A DNA stretch of 30,569 nucleotides, taken from positions 1 through 30,569 of IMG/VR virus record IMGVR_UViG_3300027987_000511; one strand, written 5' to 3'. Position numbers and translations under genes: made by a program. The notes under the pieces are model-generated. The model did not search any database, was not told the origin of the DNA, and worked only from the letters and a program-made list of their open reading frames with translations. Below, piece by piece: positions 12,327-19,656 of the stretch (its first letter is position 1; each line of letters begins with the position of its first letter). The DNA comes from a virus.

Positions 12327-13277
12327 ATGTCAGACACAAGACCTCGCATTGAGCTCGTACGCCCCCAGGGGATCGACGGTCTCCGCGGCCGCCCGCCGAT
12401 TGGCGTCGCGGTGACCGCCGGTCGCAAGGCGCCGGGGGGTAAGGGCATTATCGAGAAGGACCGGTTCCACATCGTCTACCGGCGGCAGAACCCGGACGGC
12501 GTGAAGGAGCTGCATCCGGAGTTCCGGGCCTTCAACGAGCTGCGCAAGGATGAGCAGGGCCGCGTCTTACCTGGAGAGCTAGAGAAGCGCCGGGTTATCC
12601 GCGGCAATCTCGTCCATGCGCGGCGGGAGCAGTGCTTCAATTGGGGGCTGAAGGCGCAGATCCTCGATCGACAGCATCCGAACAAGGCGCCGGCCTGCAT
12701 GGGCAATGGCGTGTCCGCGATACGGTGGATGGGGCCGGGTCCGGATGATTATCAGGAGATCGTCTGTCCCGGGCGGCAGTGCGAGTATCAGCAGGTGCGC
12801 AGGGTTGGCAAGTATGAAGTGGTGTCCTGCAAGCCGTGGATGCAGCTCATCTTCCAGCTCCGATGGCGCGACGGCAGCAAAATGCCCACGCCGCTGGCGA
12901 TCTTCACGTCCAAGGGCTGGAACACCACGGCCAACTTCTATGGCCACGATGAGGATGGCACGCCGGGCGGCTTCTTCGGGCAGATCGAGGTGGCCGCGGC
13001 GGAACTGGGGCTGAAGAATTTCTCGCTCTTCGGCTATCCATTCATGCTGACCATGCGGGAGCAGACGAAGCCCTCAGAGCGGAGCCGGTTCGCGGTAATC
13101 GACGTCACGCCGGAGATGTCGCCGGTGGAATTCTTCGCGGCGCAGGCGAAGCTCCGGGCGCAGATCGGCGGCTTCCCGGAGCCCCTGTCGCTGCTGGAGG
13201 AGCGGACGATCGAAAGTGAAGCCGAGGACGAGCGGAGCATCTCCATCCCAGGTGTGTATGACGCGGAGATGGACTAG
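12327..13277 (+). CDS. RDF-like / 'hydrolase or metal-binding' phage protein, 316 aa
   Basis: The start at 12327 follows AGGCAGGCG. The layout is GLRGRPPIGVAVTAGRK, RDRFHIVYRRQ-like segment, then HPEFRAFN, RVIRGNLVHARREQCFNWGLKAQ, a Cys cluster (VCPGRQCEYQQ...VSCKPW, about 147-170), then LIFQLRW and LAIFTSKGWNTTANFYG, LFGYPFMLTMREQTK. I recognise this as a phage family usually annotated as hydrolase or metal-binding protein. It shares a C...C...CKPW core and a gWNTTANF-like segment with recombination directionality factors of the phiC31 gp3 type. Three Cys suggest zinc. No integrase is seen, so a recombination-accessory role is inference only. Confidence 0.6.
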   Translation: MSDTRPRIELVRPQGIDGLRGRPPIGVAVTAGRKAPGGKGIIEKDRFHIVYRRQNPDGVKELHPEFRAFNELRKDEQGRVLPGELEKRRVIRGNLVHARREQCFNWGLKAQILDRQHPNKAPACMGNGVSAIRWMGPGPDDYQEIVCPGRQCEYQQVRRVGKYEVVSCKPWMQLIFQLRWRDGSKMPTPLAIFTSKGWNTTANFYGHDEDGTPGGFFGQIEVAAAELGLKNFSLFGYPFMLTMREQTKPSERSRFAVIDVTPEMSPVEFFAAQAKLRAQIGGFPEPLSLLEERTIESEAEDERSISIPGVYDAEMD

Positions 13278-13279
13278 GC

Positions 13280-14023
13280 ATGGCGCTGCGCCTCGACGAG
13301 CTGAAGGTGATGGCGGAGGGGCGTTGGGGCGATGTCTATGCGGCCTACAGCGTGGAGATGGAGGGCAGGGGTCATGTCCACTGCCCATTCACCGCGCACG
13401 CCGATCGCAATCCCTCGTTCCGGTTCGACGGGCGCACGGGCAAATACTGGTGCTCCTGCAGCCAGGGCGACGCCATCGATTTCGTGCAGGCGATGACCGG
13501 CTGCGGGATCGGGCAGGCGACGGATCGGATCGCCGACATCCTCATGCTCGGCCCGGGAATGACGCCGGAGGAGCGTGCGGAGATCGAACGAGAGCGCGAG
13601 ATTGAGAACGAGCGCTACCGCAAGATCGACGCGTGGCACGACCGACAATGCCGCGCGATCGGACAGGACCGGAAGCGGAACGGGCTCGAGCCGGAGGCCA
13701 TCGGCAGCAAGACCTGGTGGGAGTGGCTCCGCGTGGAGGCCCTCATCAGGACTCGGGAGCGATGGGTGGAGCTAATCCACGGCCATACCGAGACCACGAC
13801 GGTGCAGGGGGTCTATTGGCCGCCGGACGGGCCAGGGGAGGGCTATGTGCGGCCGGCAGATCGGTTCGAGGTGACGCGGATCCTCTGCGCTGGCATTGAC
13901 GACGACTATGGAGAGCGGCGGAGCGGGGAGCATTGGATGGGATTTCCGCACCGACCCTGGGCACACTGCAAGGAGACTCGAGATGGGGAAGGGGAGGCCG
14001 AAGCAACCGAAATCGAGATCTGA
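13280..14023 (+). CDS. CHC2-type primase zinc-binding protein
   Basis: A 247-aa protein whose N-terminus matches the zinc-binding domain of DnaG-like primases: VHCPFTAHADRNPSFRF (Cys35, His40), then GKYWCSCSQGDAIDFVQ (Cys58, Cys60) at about 56-70. That domain recognises template DNA. No TOPRIM catalytic motifs (E...DxD) follow; the remainder is a charged helical region (ERAEIEREREIENERYRK) and an unrecognised part. It may therefore act with a separate catalytic subunit or a host primase. Start 3 bases after the previous stop. Downstream SSB and DnaB-like genes fit a replication role. It overlaps the next gene by 41 bases. Confidence 0.75.
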   Translation: MALRLDELKVMAEGRWGDVYAAYSVEMEGRGHVHCPFTAHADRNPSFRFDGRTGKYWCSCSQGDAIDFVQAMTGCGIGQATDRIADILMLGPGMTPEERAEIEREREIENERYRKIDAWHDRQCRAIGQDRKRNGLEPEAIGSKTWWEWLRVEALIRTRERWVELIHGHTETTTVQGVYWPPDGPGEGYVRPADRFEVTRILCAGIDDDYGERRSGEHWMGFPHRPWAHCKETRDGEGEAEATEIEI

Positions 14024-14252
14024 GTTCCGGTGCGAGGGATGTGGCGAGATTTTCCCAGTCGGAAGCAGGCGGGATCAGAGTTATTGCAAGCCCTGCGCGA
14101 CTGAAAAGCGAGGGAATTTCCAGATCAAGCCAGGCGGTGGACGGGAATCGAGCCTACCGAGGGACGTGGAGGAGGCGCGGGCTAGGATATTGGCGCGGCG
14201 ACCGGAGCTCGGATTGCCATCCGACGGAACGGGGGAATGGGCAGATGCCTAA
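13983..14252 (+). CDS. Zinc-ribbon protein, 89 aa
   Basis: The ATG at 13983 follows AAGGAGACTCG. The sequence is a basic tail (GKGRPKQPKSRSEFRC) leading to a two-Cys-pair ribbon, FRCEGCGEIFPVGSRRDQSYCKPC (Cys at about 16, 19, 34, 37). A helical tail follows. This is a classic small zinc-ribbon (four-Cys) phage protein; nucleic-acid binding is plausible from the basic N-terminus. It overlaps both neighbouring genes. Confidence 0.65.
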   Translation: MGKGRPKQPKSRSEFRCEGCGEIFPVGSRRDQSYCKPCATEKRGNFQIKPGGGRESSLPRDVEEARARILARRPELGLPSDGTGEWADA

Positions 14253-14472
14253 CAAGAAGGCCTATGACCGTGCCTACGCGATAGCCTGCGGGCTCTTGGC
14301 CGCCGCCATTATCTTTGCCGGGCTGGAGTTGACCGGCCACATCGATTGGCCGTGGTGGCTTGTGGTGGCGCCGTTATGGGTGCCGCCCGTAGCCATCATG
14401 ATAATCATTACCGCATACGTCTTCTTGCTCGCGATGGTTTCTATCGTGATGGACATTCTAGGGCGATCATGA
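14245..14472 (+). CDS. Small membrane protein, 75 aa
   Basis: It has two clear hydrophobic segments: AIACGLLAAAIIFAGLEL (about 12-30) and WWLVVAPLWVPPVAIMIIITAYVFLLAMVSIVM (about 37-70, long enough for one or two spans). The start is a polar, Lys-rich cytoplasmic stretch. A two- or three-helix inner-membrane protein is likely. No family is recognised. Coupled downstream by an ATGA overlap to the nuclease gene. Confidence 0.55.
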   Translation: MPNKKAYDRAYAIACGLLAAAIIFAGLELTGHIDWPWWLVVAPLWVPPVAIMIIITAYVFLLAMVSIVMDILGRS

Positions 14473-15707
14473 GCCGCTCCACCCGCCTCAACATCCTCGA
14501 TAAGCATTGCCCGTGGGCGCTGAAGCTCCATGACGACGGCGTGCCGCGCGGCGGGGAGATCCGCTACAACGTCGGCAAGGCAGCCCATGCCGTCCTACAG
14601 GACTGGACGACCTCCCGCCCAACTTCGCCGGAGCTGGTCGAACGAGCAGCCGAGGCAGTGGCCGAATCCCTCATCGGTAAGGGCTCGTCGTTCGACGGCG
14701 TGCCGGAGCCCCCGATGACGCCCGGCGACGCCATGGAGGGCCGCGACCTCGCGGTGCAGCACTATTACTACCACGGCCTGCCGCCCATCGGGCGACCCGA
14801 GCTGGGCCTGGGCATGGATGAGCACGGCAAGGTGGCGCCGTACGCCACGGCTTTCCTCAAGGCGGCGATCGACCTCGAGTGGATCGATGATATGGGGGAT
14901 GACGAGGACCCCTTCCCCGTCGTCGTGGTCCGCGACTACAAGTCCGCCTGGCCCGCCGGCGAGGGTGAGCTGGCTACGCTCCAGCGCAAGATCCAGGCTG
15001 TCCTGGCATGGGCCCACCACCGAGAAGACGCGGCCGCCGTTCGTATGGAGGTGATCAACCTGCGCACCGGCGCCCGATACGACCGGACCATCTTCTTTGA
15101 CGAGGAAGGCGAGGCGCTGCTTGAGGAGTGGCTGAAAGACATCCTCATGGCGTGCCGCGCACTGGAGCGCATCGAGCAAAACCCGATCGCGGCGCCCGGC
15201 GCCGGTTGCTGGGACTGCCCATGGGCGTACCGCTGCGAGTTCTGCATGGATGCCGCCGTGATCCCGGAGCCCGCCGACCCGCCCTCCATCGCGCTTGCCT
15301 ACGCAGCCGCGCAGGCCCGTAGAGACGCCCTCATCGTCATGGCGAAGAAGGCGGCAGCCGAGGGGGATATCGAAATCCATGACGGCTATGTCGGATACTT
15401 TGGGCAGAACGAGCGCGTCTTCAAGCCCGGGGCGGGGAAGGTGATCCTCGACTACTGGTTGGAGGGTTTCAACGTAGACCTCGGCGAGGCACGCCCGCTG
15501 ATTGAGTCCCTCCTCAATGCGTTGAAGCCTGGTGGCGGTTGCATCGAGAGCCTCGGCAAGGTCCTCTTTCCTGGGCGCGGCGCCGGTAAGGTGGCCGATT
15601 TCAAGGCGCTCCGTGGGGAGCTTGAGGAGGCCTGCCTCGACACGAAAGTGACGCCGGTTTTCTCGGTGAGGCGCAAGAAGCAGGTAGATGAGGAGGGGGG
15701 CGGATGA
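14469..15707 (+). CDS. PD-(D/E)XK exonuclease with Fe-S-type cysteine cluster
   Basis: A 412-aa protein. An N-terminal HCPWALKL (Cys14) and a C-terminal GCWDCPWAYRCEFC (Cys247, 250, 256, 259) bracket a nuclease core with GKAAH (His40), AAIDLEW (Asp135), VVVRDYKSA (Asp156, Lys158) and a LQRKIQAVLAW helix. This is the order of Cas4/AddB-type RecB-family nucleases, where the Cys clamp a 4Fe-4S cluster. The expected role is degrading or resecting DNA ends in recombination. The C-terminal 150 residues (FKPGAGKVILDYWLEG...) are unrecognised and may be a partner domain. Start by ATGA overlap at 14469. Confidence 0.75.
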   Translation: MSRSTRLNILDKHCPWALKLHDDGVPRGGEIRYNVGKAAHAVLQDWTTSRPTSPELVERAAEAVAESLIGKGSSFDGVPEPPMTPGDAMEGRDLAVQHYYYHGLPPIGRPELGLGMDEHGKVAPYATAFLKAAIDLEWIDDMGDDEDPFPVVVVRDYKSAWPAGEGELATLQRKIQAVLAWAHHREDAAAVRMEVINLRTGARYDRTIFFDEEGEALLEEWLKDILMACRALERIEQNPIAAPGAGCWDCPWAYRCEFCMDAAVIPEPADPPSIALAYAAAQARRDALIVMAKKAAAEGDIEIHDGYVGYFGQNERVFKPGAGKVILDYWLEGFNVDLGEARPLIESLLNALKPGGGCIESLGKVLFPGRGAGKVADFKALRGELEEACLDTKVTPVFSVRRKKQVDEEGGG

Positions 15708-16027
15708 CGATCGCGATTGGCGATGTTGTGCAGACGAAGCTCTACCGGCAGCCGGGTTACGAAGGCAGGCTCATCTGCGTTACGGAGATCCAGGACGATC
15801 TCGAGGCTGGGATGGAGCGGTATTTCGGCCGCGTAGTGCGGCGGGATGGGAGGCCAGGAAAACAACGTCTTCAGTTTTCCATGTCTGATGTAGTAATCTA
15901 TTCGGCGGTCGATATTGATTCCGTGCCCCTCATGAGAACCGTTCATGGCGCGACCGAACAACACCAACAAGGTCTTGAAGGATGTTGCACCGCCGGTCGT
16001 GGATATCATGACGGTGGAAGAATATGA
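15704..16027 (+). CDS. Hypothetical protein, 107 aa
   Basis: ATGA overlap with the nuclease gene. The first 75 residues look like a small beta-barrel (IAIGDVVQTKLYR, GRLICVTEI, ERYFGRVVRR, LQFSMSDVVIYSA). The final 30 residues overlap the next gene by 83 bases and are of low quality (HQQGLEGCCTAGRGYHDGG), so the natural end could be earlier in an ancestor. Function unknown. Confidence 0.5.
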   Translation: MTIAIGDVVQTKLYRQPGYEGRLICVTEIQDDLEAGMERYFGRVVRRDGRPGKQRLQFSMSDVVIYSAVDIDSVPLMRTVHGATEQHQQGLEGCCTAGRGYHDGGRI

Positions 16028-16427
16028 ATCCATCGTCAGATGCCCGAGGCCGGGCTGCCCCACGCCGATCTTGCGCCGCGAGCCCTTCTTCGAGATGGGC
16101 GTGCTGTGCGAGGTGAAGCGCTGCCTCTGCGGGAATGTGATTTACCGGCCCGTCACCAGTCACTCGCCATCCCTAGCAGAGGCGACAGCCAAGCCGAGGC
16201 GCAAGCCAAAGAAGAAGGCGACCAAGAAGAGGCAGCAGCCCCGCGAGAAATCGGAAATCACGATGAGGGAGGCGCGTTGCGCTCTCCGGATGTATGAAAC
16301 GAGGGATGAGGGCGGCGCGCGGCTCACTACCATTCCAAGGCTGGCAAGAAAGTATGGCTTGACAGAGCGGACAATGAAGCGATGGATGGCGCGAGCGCGG
16401 GACGCAGAGCAACTAGATGCCGGGTGA
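15945..16427 (+). CDS. Zinc-finger / HTH DNA-binding protein, 160 aa
   Basis: The N-terminal part contains CPRPGCPTPI and CEVKRCLCGN (four or five Cys) forming a zinc finger, then a Lys/Arg-rich linker (KPRRKPKKKATKKRQQPREK). The C-terminal part (IPRLARKYGLTERTMKRWMARARDAE) is a clear helix-turn-helix, resembling transposase- or phage-regulator-type HTH. Together this suggests a DNA-binding regulator or recombination accessory. A CTCATGAG element (15929-15936) lies just before the start. The C-terminus overlaps the next gene by 4 bases. Confidence 0.6.
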   Translation: MARPNNTNKVLKDVAPPVVDIMTVEEYESIVRCPRPGCPTPILRREPFFEMGVLCEVKRCLCGNVIYRPVTSHSPSLAEATAKPRRKPKKKATKKRQQPREKSEITMREARCALRMYETRDEGGARLTTIPRLARKYGLTERTMKRWMARARDAEQLDAG

Positions 16428-16798
16428 TTGCCGTTTTTGGGGTCGCCAACTATCCGGATCTCGACCACGTGCGGAGGGTGATCAGTGCGCTGCCCACGGA
16501 TCTCCCTATTGTTACCGGCGGCCACAGTGGACCGGAGCTGGAGACGGCAAGGGTCGCACGAAACAGGGGTATGCATGTAGATGTGATCCGTCGCCACCGG
16601 GTGAATTCCGGGACTTGGGTGGACGCGCTAAAAATGGCAGTCTTCGAGGATCGCTACCCAGTTCGATTGATCGCTTTTTGGTGGCCCAGGCATACCATGG
16701 CGCCGAACGCCGTGGATGTCTATCAGATCTGCATGGAGGCGCGGCGCCGCGGCTGCGGCTATTCGGTACTCACACCGGCTGGCGCCTTCGACCCCTAG
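16424..16798 (+). CDS. SLOG / DUF2493-like nucleotide-binding protein, 124 aa
   Basis: The start is a GTG in a GTGA overlap. The sequence MIAVFGVANYPDLDHVRRVISALPTD...VTGGHSGPELETARVARNRGMHVDVI has the G-x-R/x-N-Y and TGGxxGxD-like pattern of the DUF2493/YspA-type SLOG family, a Rossmann-like fold binding nucleotides or nucleotide sugars. The second half (GTWVDALKMAVFEDRYPVRLIAFWWP) is consistent with that fold. Here the usual GGA.G.D aspartate is Glu. Biochemical role unknown. Confidence 0.6.
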   Translation: MIAVFGVANYPDLDHVRRVISALPTDLPIVTGGHSGPELETARVARNRGMHVDVIRRHRVNSGTWVDALKMAVFEDRYPVRLIAFWWPRHTMAPNAVDVYQICMEARRRGCGYSVLTPAGAFDP

Positions 16799-16813
16799 CC
16801 AGGAAAGGTTCAC

Positions 16814-17095
16814 ATGAAAAGCAAGACTCGAGACGGCCGCGGAGAAATCGGGCAGGCGGGACCGGATGCGCGGCCCGGCGTCCGTGTATTGTGCTGGGCA
16901 AACCTAATGACGCCGGCGGAGGCGGAGGAGGGAGTATGCATTCATCTATATGGCTCTGGGGCGCCGAACGCGCATTGCATGGGCCCTCGCTGCGTGACCG
17001 GATGGCGATGGGAGATATTCGACGACCACGGGGAGAGGCTGCCGTCGGGTGATGAGCCCACTCATGGGTACTGCGCTCTAGGAGGACGACCGTGA
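16814..17095 (+). CDS. Hypothetical protein, 93 aa
   Basis: It starts 15 bases after the previous gene with AGCCAGGAAAGG as ribosome-binding site. A low-complexity N-terminus (KSKTRDGRGEIGQAGPDARPG) is followed by VRVLCWANLMTPAEAEEG and by WRWEIFDDHGERLPSGDE, probably beta-rich. It has scattered Cys (24, 39, 52, 57) but no tight pairs. No family is recognised. Its stop overlaps the resolvase start. Confidence 0.5.
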   Translation: MKSKTRDGRGEIGQAGPDARPGVRVLCWANLMTPAEAEEGVCIHLYGSGAPNAHCMGPRCVTGWRWEIFDDHGERLPSGDEPTHGYCALGGRP

Positions 17096-17583
17096 CGGTG
17101 TTGGCGATCGACCCCGGGACGGCGCAGAGCGGCTGGGTGCTCTACGATAGTCTCGCGCACTGCGTGACCGGATGCGCCATCGAGCCAAATGAGAGGATCA
17201 TCCGGGATCTTCGTAACGGGTGGGCTCGGTCTCATGAGGTGGCGATCGAATGCTTTCAGGCGCGCGGCGGCGCGAATGCGATTGGCCAGGACTCCATCTT
17301 GACTGTGCTATGGACAGGGCGCTTCATGGAGGCCGCGGGAAAGCCGGTGGAGCTACTCTATCGGTCCACCGTGAAGGTTCATGTCTGTGGGACCGCGCGG
17401 GCGAAAGACCCGCATGTTCGCCAGGCGCTGATCGATCTATTCCCGCCCACGGGCGGCGGCCGGATCCCACAGGTCGGGGTGAAGGCGAAGCGCGGCCCTC
17501 TCTATGGGATGGCCGGGGATATGTGGGCGGCGCTCGGCGTCGCCATAACCTATATCGGTCGGCATGCCGGCCAGGGGGTGTGA
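17092..17583 (+). CDS. RuvC-like Holliday-junction resolvase
   Basis: A 163-aa protein with GTG start in a GTGA overlap. The RNase H-fold acidic residues are visible: VLAIDPGTAQSGW (Asp7), VAIECFQARGG (Glu53) and GMAGDMWAALGVA (Asp143). The IDPG opening and length match the RuvC family (about 160-175), which cuts Holliday junctions. In phages such enzymes debranch DNA before packaging or complete recombination. The middle contains a basic stretch (KAKRGPLYGMAGD). Adjacent SSB and the upstream PD-(D/E)XK nuclease support a recombination role. Confidence 0.8.
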   Translation: MTVLAIDPGTAQSGWVLYDSLAHCVTGCAIEPNERIIRDLRNGWARSHEVAIECFQARGGANAIGQDSILTVLWTGRFMEAAGKPVELLYRSTVKVHVCGTARAKDPHVRQALIDLFPPTGGGRIPQVGVKAKRGPLYGMAGDMWAALGVAITYIGRHAGQGV

Positions 17584-18006
17584 ATGTACGGGATCAACAA
17601 CTGCGTCTTTCTCGGGTTCTTGGGGCGTGATCCGGAGGTGAAGTACGTCGGCGACGATCGCCGCCCGGTCTGCAATCTCTCGCTCGGATGCAGTTACCCG
17701 GTGAAGAATAAGGACGGCAGCTATGGGGAGGCCGTGGAATGGGTCCAGGTGGCGGTCTGGGGAAAACAAGGGGAGGCCTGCGGCAAGCATCTTGCCAAGG
17801 GGTCTGGCCTATCCATTGTGGGCCATCTCAAAACCGACAAATGGGAGGAGGACGGGAAGAACCGGTATAGCAGCAAAATCGTCGCCGAGAAGGTGGTGTT
17901 TTTGCCGCGGCGAGATGGCTCCATCACCGGAACCGGATCCAGTAAGCAGGCGCAGCAGGCGGCGCCCGGAGCCCCGCCGATCGATGATGATGACATTCCA
18001 TTTTAG
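17584..18006 (+). CDS. ssb: Single-stranded DNA-binding protein
   Basis: A 140-aa OB-fold SSB. The beginning NNCVFLGFLGRDPEVKYVGDD and the segment VEWVQVAVWGKQGEACGKHLAKGSGLSIVGHLKTDKWEEDGK are diagnostic for bacterial/phage SSB (EWxxVxxWGK, GxxLxVEG). A Gln/Ala linker follows and then the acidic tip DDDDIPF, which recruits partner proteins. It coats single-stranded DNA at the fork. It starts immediately after the resolvase stop and is followed by the CGTTCGATCG motif at 18046. Confidence 0.93.
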   Translation: MYGINNCVFLGFLGRDPEVKYVGDDRRPVCNLSLGCSYPVKNKDGSYGEAVEWVQVAVWGKQGEACGKHLAKGSGLSIVGHLKTDKWEEDGKNRYSSKIVAEKVVFLPRRDGSITGTGSSKQAQQAAPGAPPIDDDDIPF

Positions 18007-18072
18007 GGTGACAGGCGGCGCCAATGATGATAATCTTTTGGCTCGCGTTCGATCGCTGTAAGGAGGTGGGCT

Positions 18073-18432
18073 ATGGGCCAATCATGGCATGCGGATGGGT
18101 CCTTCGAGGATGATCCCCTGTTGTTTGACCTGATCGGTTGTGTGGTTCGGAAGTTCGGTCTGGCCATCGTGCGCATGGCGCCCGGCGCCGATGTCGAGAG
18201 CCGGCGCACGAGCTACTACAACCTGATGGGCACCCGGGGTCTGTCGGTGGAGATCAGCTATCGGTATGATCTCAACGCCCTGGTGATCACCGAGCGGGCG
18301 CCGAAGATCGTCACCCTGCTGCGCCGGCATGCTGACGAGCTGGATGATTATGCCCGGCACTTTTTGGGTCGCCAGATGTTCGACCCGCACCCGCCTGCAG
18401 TCCGAGATGCCCTTGCATCTCGAGCATCCTAG
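18073..18432 (+). CDS. Hypothetical protein, 119 aa
   Basis: Ribosome-binding site AAGGAGGTGGG precedes the ATG by a good distance. The sequence DLIGCVVRKFGLAIVRM and LNALVITERAPKIVTLLRRHADELDDYARHFL is alpha/beta with no motif that I recognise. The CGTTCGATCG motif at 18046-18055 lies in its leader. Its last residues are followed by a GCAGGC-GGGTA-GCCTGC hairpin (18443-18459). Confidence 0.6.
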   Translation: MGQSWHADGSFEDDPLLFDLIGCVVRKFGLAIVRMAPGADVESRRTSYYNLMGTRGLSVEISYRYDLNALVITERAPKIVTLLRRHADELDDYARHFLGRQMFDPHPPAVRDALASRAS

Positions 18433-18466
18433 TAGTAGTTTTGCAGGCGGGTAGCCTGCGTCACAT

Positions 18467-18480
18467 ATTCCTCATGAGGA
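18467..18480. promoter_or_regulatory. ATTCCTCATGAGGA dyad before 18490
   Basis: Contains the perfect 10-bp palindrome CCTCATGAGG ten bases before the ATG at 18490, so it also supplies the GAGGAGA ribosome-binding sequence. It is closely related to the dyads at 6674 and 28801. The hairpin GCAGGC-GGGTA-GCCTGC (18443-18459) lies just upstream. Confidence 0.4.
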
Positions 18481-18489
18481 GACCTTTGT

Positions 18490-18858
18490 ATGGAAGACAT
18501 CACCGTCGTGTCCACACCCCGCGCCGCTCTGGAGCTGCCCCGCGGCCGCTCGAAGTGGGATGTGCTCGAGAAGTACCTGGCGAAGGCCATTGAGGTGGCG
18601 AACCCCGAAGACCCCAACAACGCTGCCGGCGTGCTGTTCCGACTGGGTAGCGCGAAGATTCAGAATCTGCGTTCCGCGATGAAGCGGTACGTCAGGCTGT
18701 TCCCGGAGTATCGTTTCGAGCTGACTCCCGACGTACGCAACGGACGTGAGCTCGGCAACTGGGTGATCACGGCGCACCCCCTGGCGCCAATGACCGTGGA
18801 TGAGAATGCGATGCCGGGCGCGGAGCCGGCCCTCAATCCACAGACCGTCTCTGCATAG
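18490..18858 (+). CDS. Hypothetical protein, 122 aa
   Basis: The ATG is preceded by GAGGAGACC. The sequence has a polar N-terminus, a helical centre (WDVLEKYLAKAIEVAN), a basic helix (SAKIQNLRSAMKRYVRLFPEYRF) and a beta-like end. No family is recognised. The gene is the last one before an intrinsic terminator and after the palindrome 18467-18480. Confidence 0.55.
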   Translation: MEDITVVSTPRAALELPRGRSKWDVLEKYLAKAIEVANPEDPNNAAGVLFRLGSAKIQNLRSAMKRYVRLFPEYRFELTPDVRNGRELGNWVITAHPLAPMTVDENAMPGAEPALNPQTVSA

Positions 18859-18899
18859 GTCCATAGGACGCCCGTCCCCCTCCTCCCAGGCGTCCGGAA

Positions 18900-18935
18900 G
18901 CCCGGCGTGTCGCCCAGTCGCACGCCGGGCTTTTT
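18900..18935 (+). terminator. Intrinsic terminator after 18490-18858
   Basis: GCCCGGCGTG (18900-18909) pairs perfectly with CACGCCGGGC (18921-18930) around an 11-base loop, followed by TTTTT (18931-18935). A textbook Rho-independent terminator ending the replication/recombination operon. Confidence 0.85.
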
Positions 18936-18961
18936 ATCCTCGGGGGATAATCCACAGGAGA

Positions 18962-19117
18962 ATGATGGTGTTTTCTCGCAAGCCTAAGAAGCCGAGGCGG
19001 AGAGCGCCAGTTCAGCGAGGCAAGGATCGGAAAGCGGAGGATGATGACGCCGAGGCTGAGCGCCGGCGGCTGCATCGCTGGATGCTCATGATTCGGGCTG
19101 GCTTCGGCCGGCTCTAG
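18962..19117 (+). CDS. Small basic protein, 51 aa
   Basis: The ATG at 18962 follows CACAGGAGA and lies 27 bases past the terminator. Residues 4-25 are Lys/Arg-rich (SRKPKKPRRRAPVQRGKDRK), followed by an acidic stretch (EDDDAEAE) and a helical tail (HRWMLMIRAGFGRL). Possibly nucleic-acid binding. The gene is flanked on both sides by terminator hairpins, so its expression probably depends on readthrough or its own weak promoter. Confidence 0.45.
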   Translation: MMVFSRKPKKPRRRAPVQRGKDRKAEDDDAEAERRRLHRWMLMIRAGFGRL

Positions 19118-19122
19118 CATGC

Positions 19123-19144
19123 CCCCGCCGGGACGCGGGGTTTT
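19123..19144 (+). terminator. Short intrinsic terminator after 18962-19117
   Basis: CCCCGC (19123-19128) pairs with GCGGGG (19135-19140) around a six-base loop, followed by TTTT (19141-19144). Weaker than the preceding terminator because the stem is only 6 bp, but all G-C. It stands just before the ribosome-binding site of the helicase-loader candidate. Confidence 0.6.
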
Positions 19145-19161
19145 CACAGGAGGAGAACGGT

Positions 19162-19656
19162 GTGCGCTCTTTGGAGGAGGCATACGAGTTTTTCTGCGAG
19201 GCGCACGAGATGACGCCCGCGGACAGGCAGCGGACCCAGAAGTTTTGGGCGAAGGTACTCCGCCCCTATGGCAAGGCCGGGGTGCGGGCACTGGAGCGGC
19301 TGGCCCTGAAGGCGTACCCGTTCCGTCCGCGCTTGCCGGAAATCGTCTGTACCGCGGAGGACATCATCTGCCCGCGGGCGGATGCCATAACTGTCTGGCA
19401 GAAAGCCAATTTGGAGGCGCGCCGCAGCGGTCCGGTGTCGCCCGGCCTTCACCCGGCCGTGGCCGGCGCGCTAGAATACGTAGGCGTCGAGCGGCTCCGG
19501 GGAGGGGAGAATCCTGCCTTCCTCAAGGCGGAACTCGACAAATACGTTGCTCACTATAACGCGCGACCGTTCGCCGAGCGTGCCGTGCTGGAGGGCCGCG
19601 CCACGATCGAGCAAATCGCCACATTGCCTTCGGTTGTAAGCTGGAGGCTCCAGTGA
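19162..19656 (+). CDS. Putative replicative-helicase loader, 164 aa
   Basis: GTG start after AGGAGGAGAACGGT. The sequence is EEAYEFFCEAHEMTPADRQRTQKFWAKVLRPYG...ALERLALKAYPFRPRLPEIV, reminiscent of the N-terminal domain of phage helicase loaders/inhibitors of the G39P type, where an FPxLPEI segment closes a small helical bundle. The rest is helical. It stands directly upstream of the DnaB-like gene with a GTGA overlap, which is the usual place for a loader. Assignment rests on position and weak similarity. Confidence 0.5.
   Translation: MRSLEEAYEFFCEAHEMTPADRQRTQKFWAKVLRPYGKAGVRALERLALKAYPFRPRLPEIVCTAEDIICPRADAITVWQKANLEARRSGPVSPGLHPAVAGALEYVGVERLRGGENPAFLKAELDKYVAHYNARPFAERAVLEGRATIEQIATLPSVVSWRLQ

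Noticed and set aside
17233-17240. CTCATGAG inside the RuvC-like gene as a regulatory site
   Set aside because: It lies within coding sequence far from a start codon and lacks the flanking ATTC/GAAT arms, so it is probably a chance copy.
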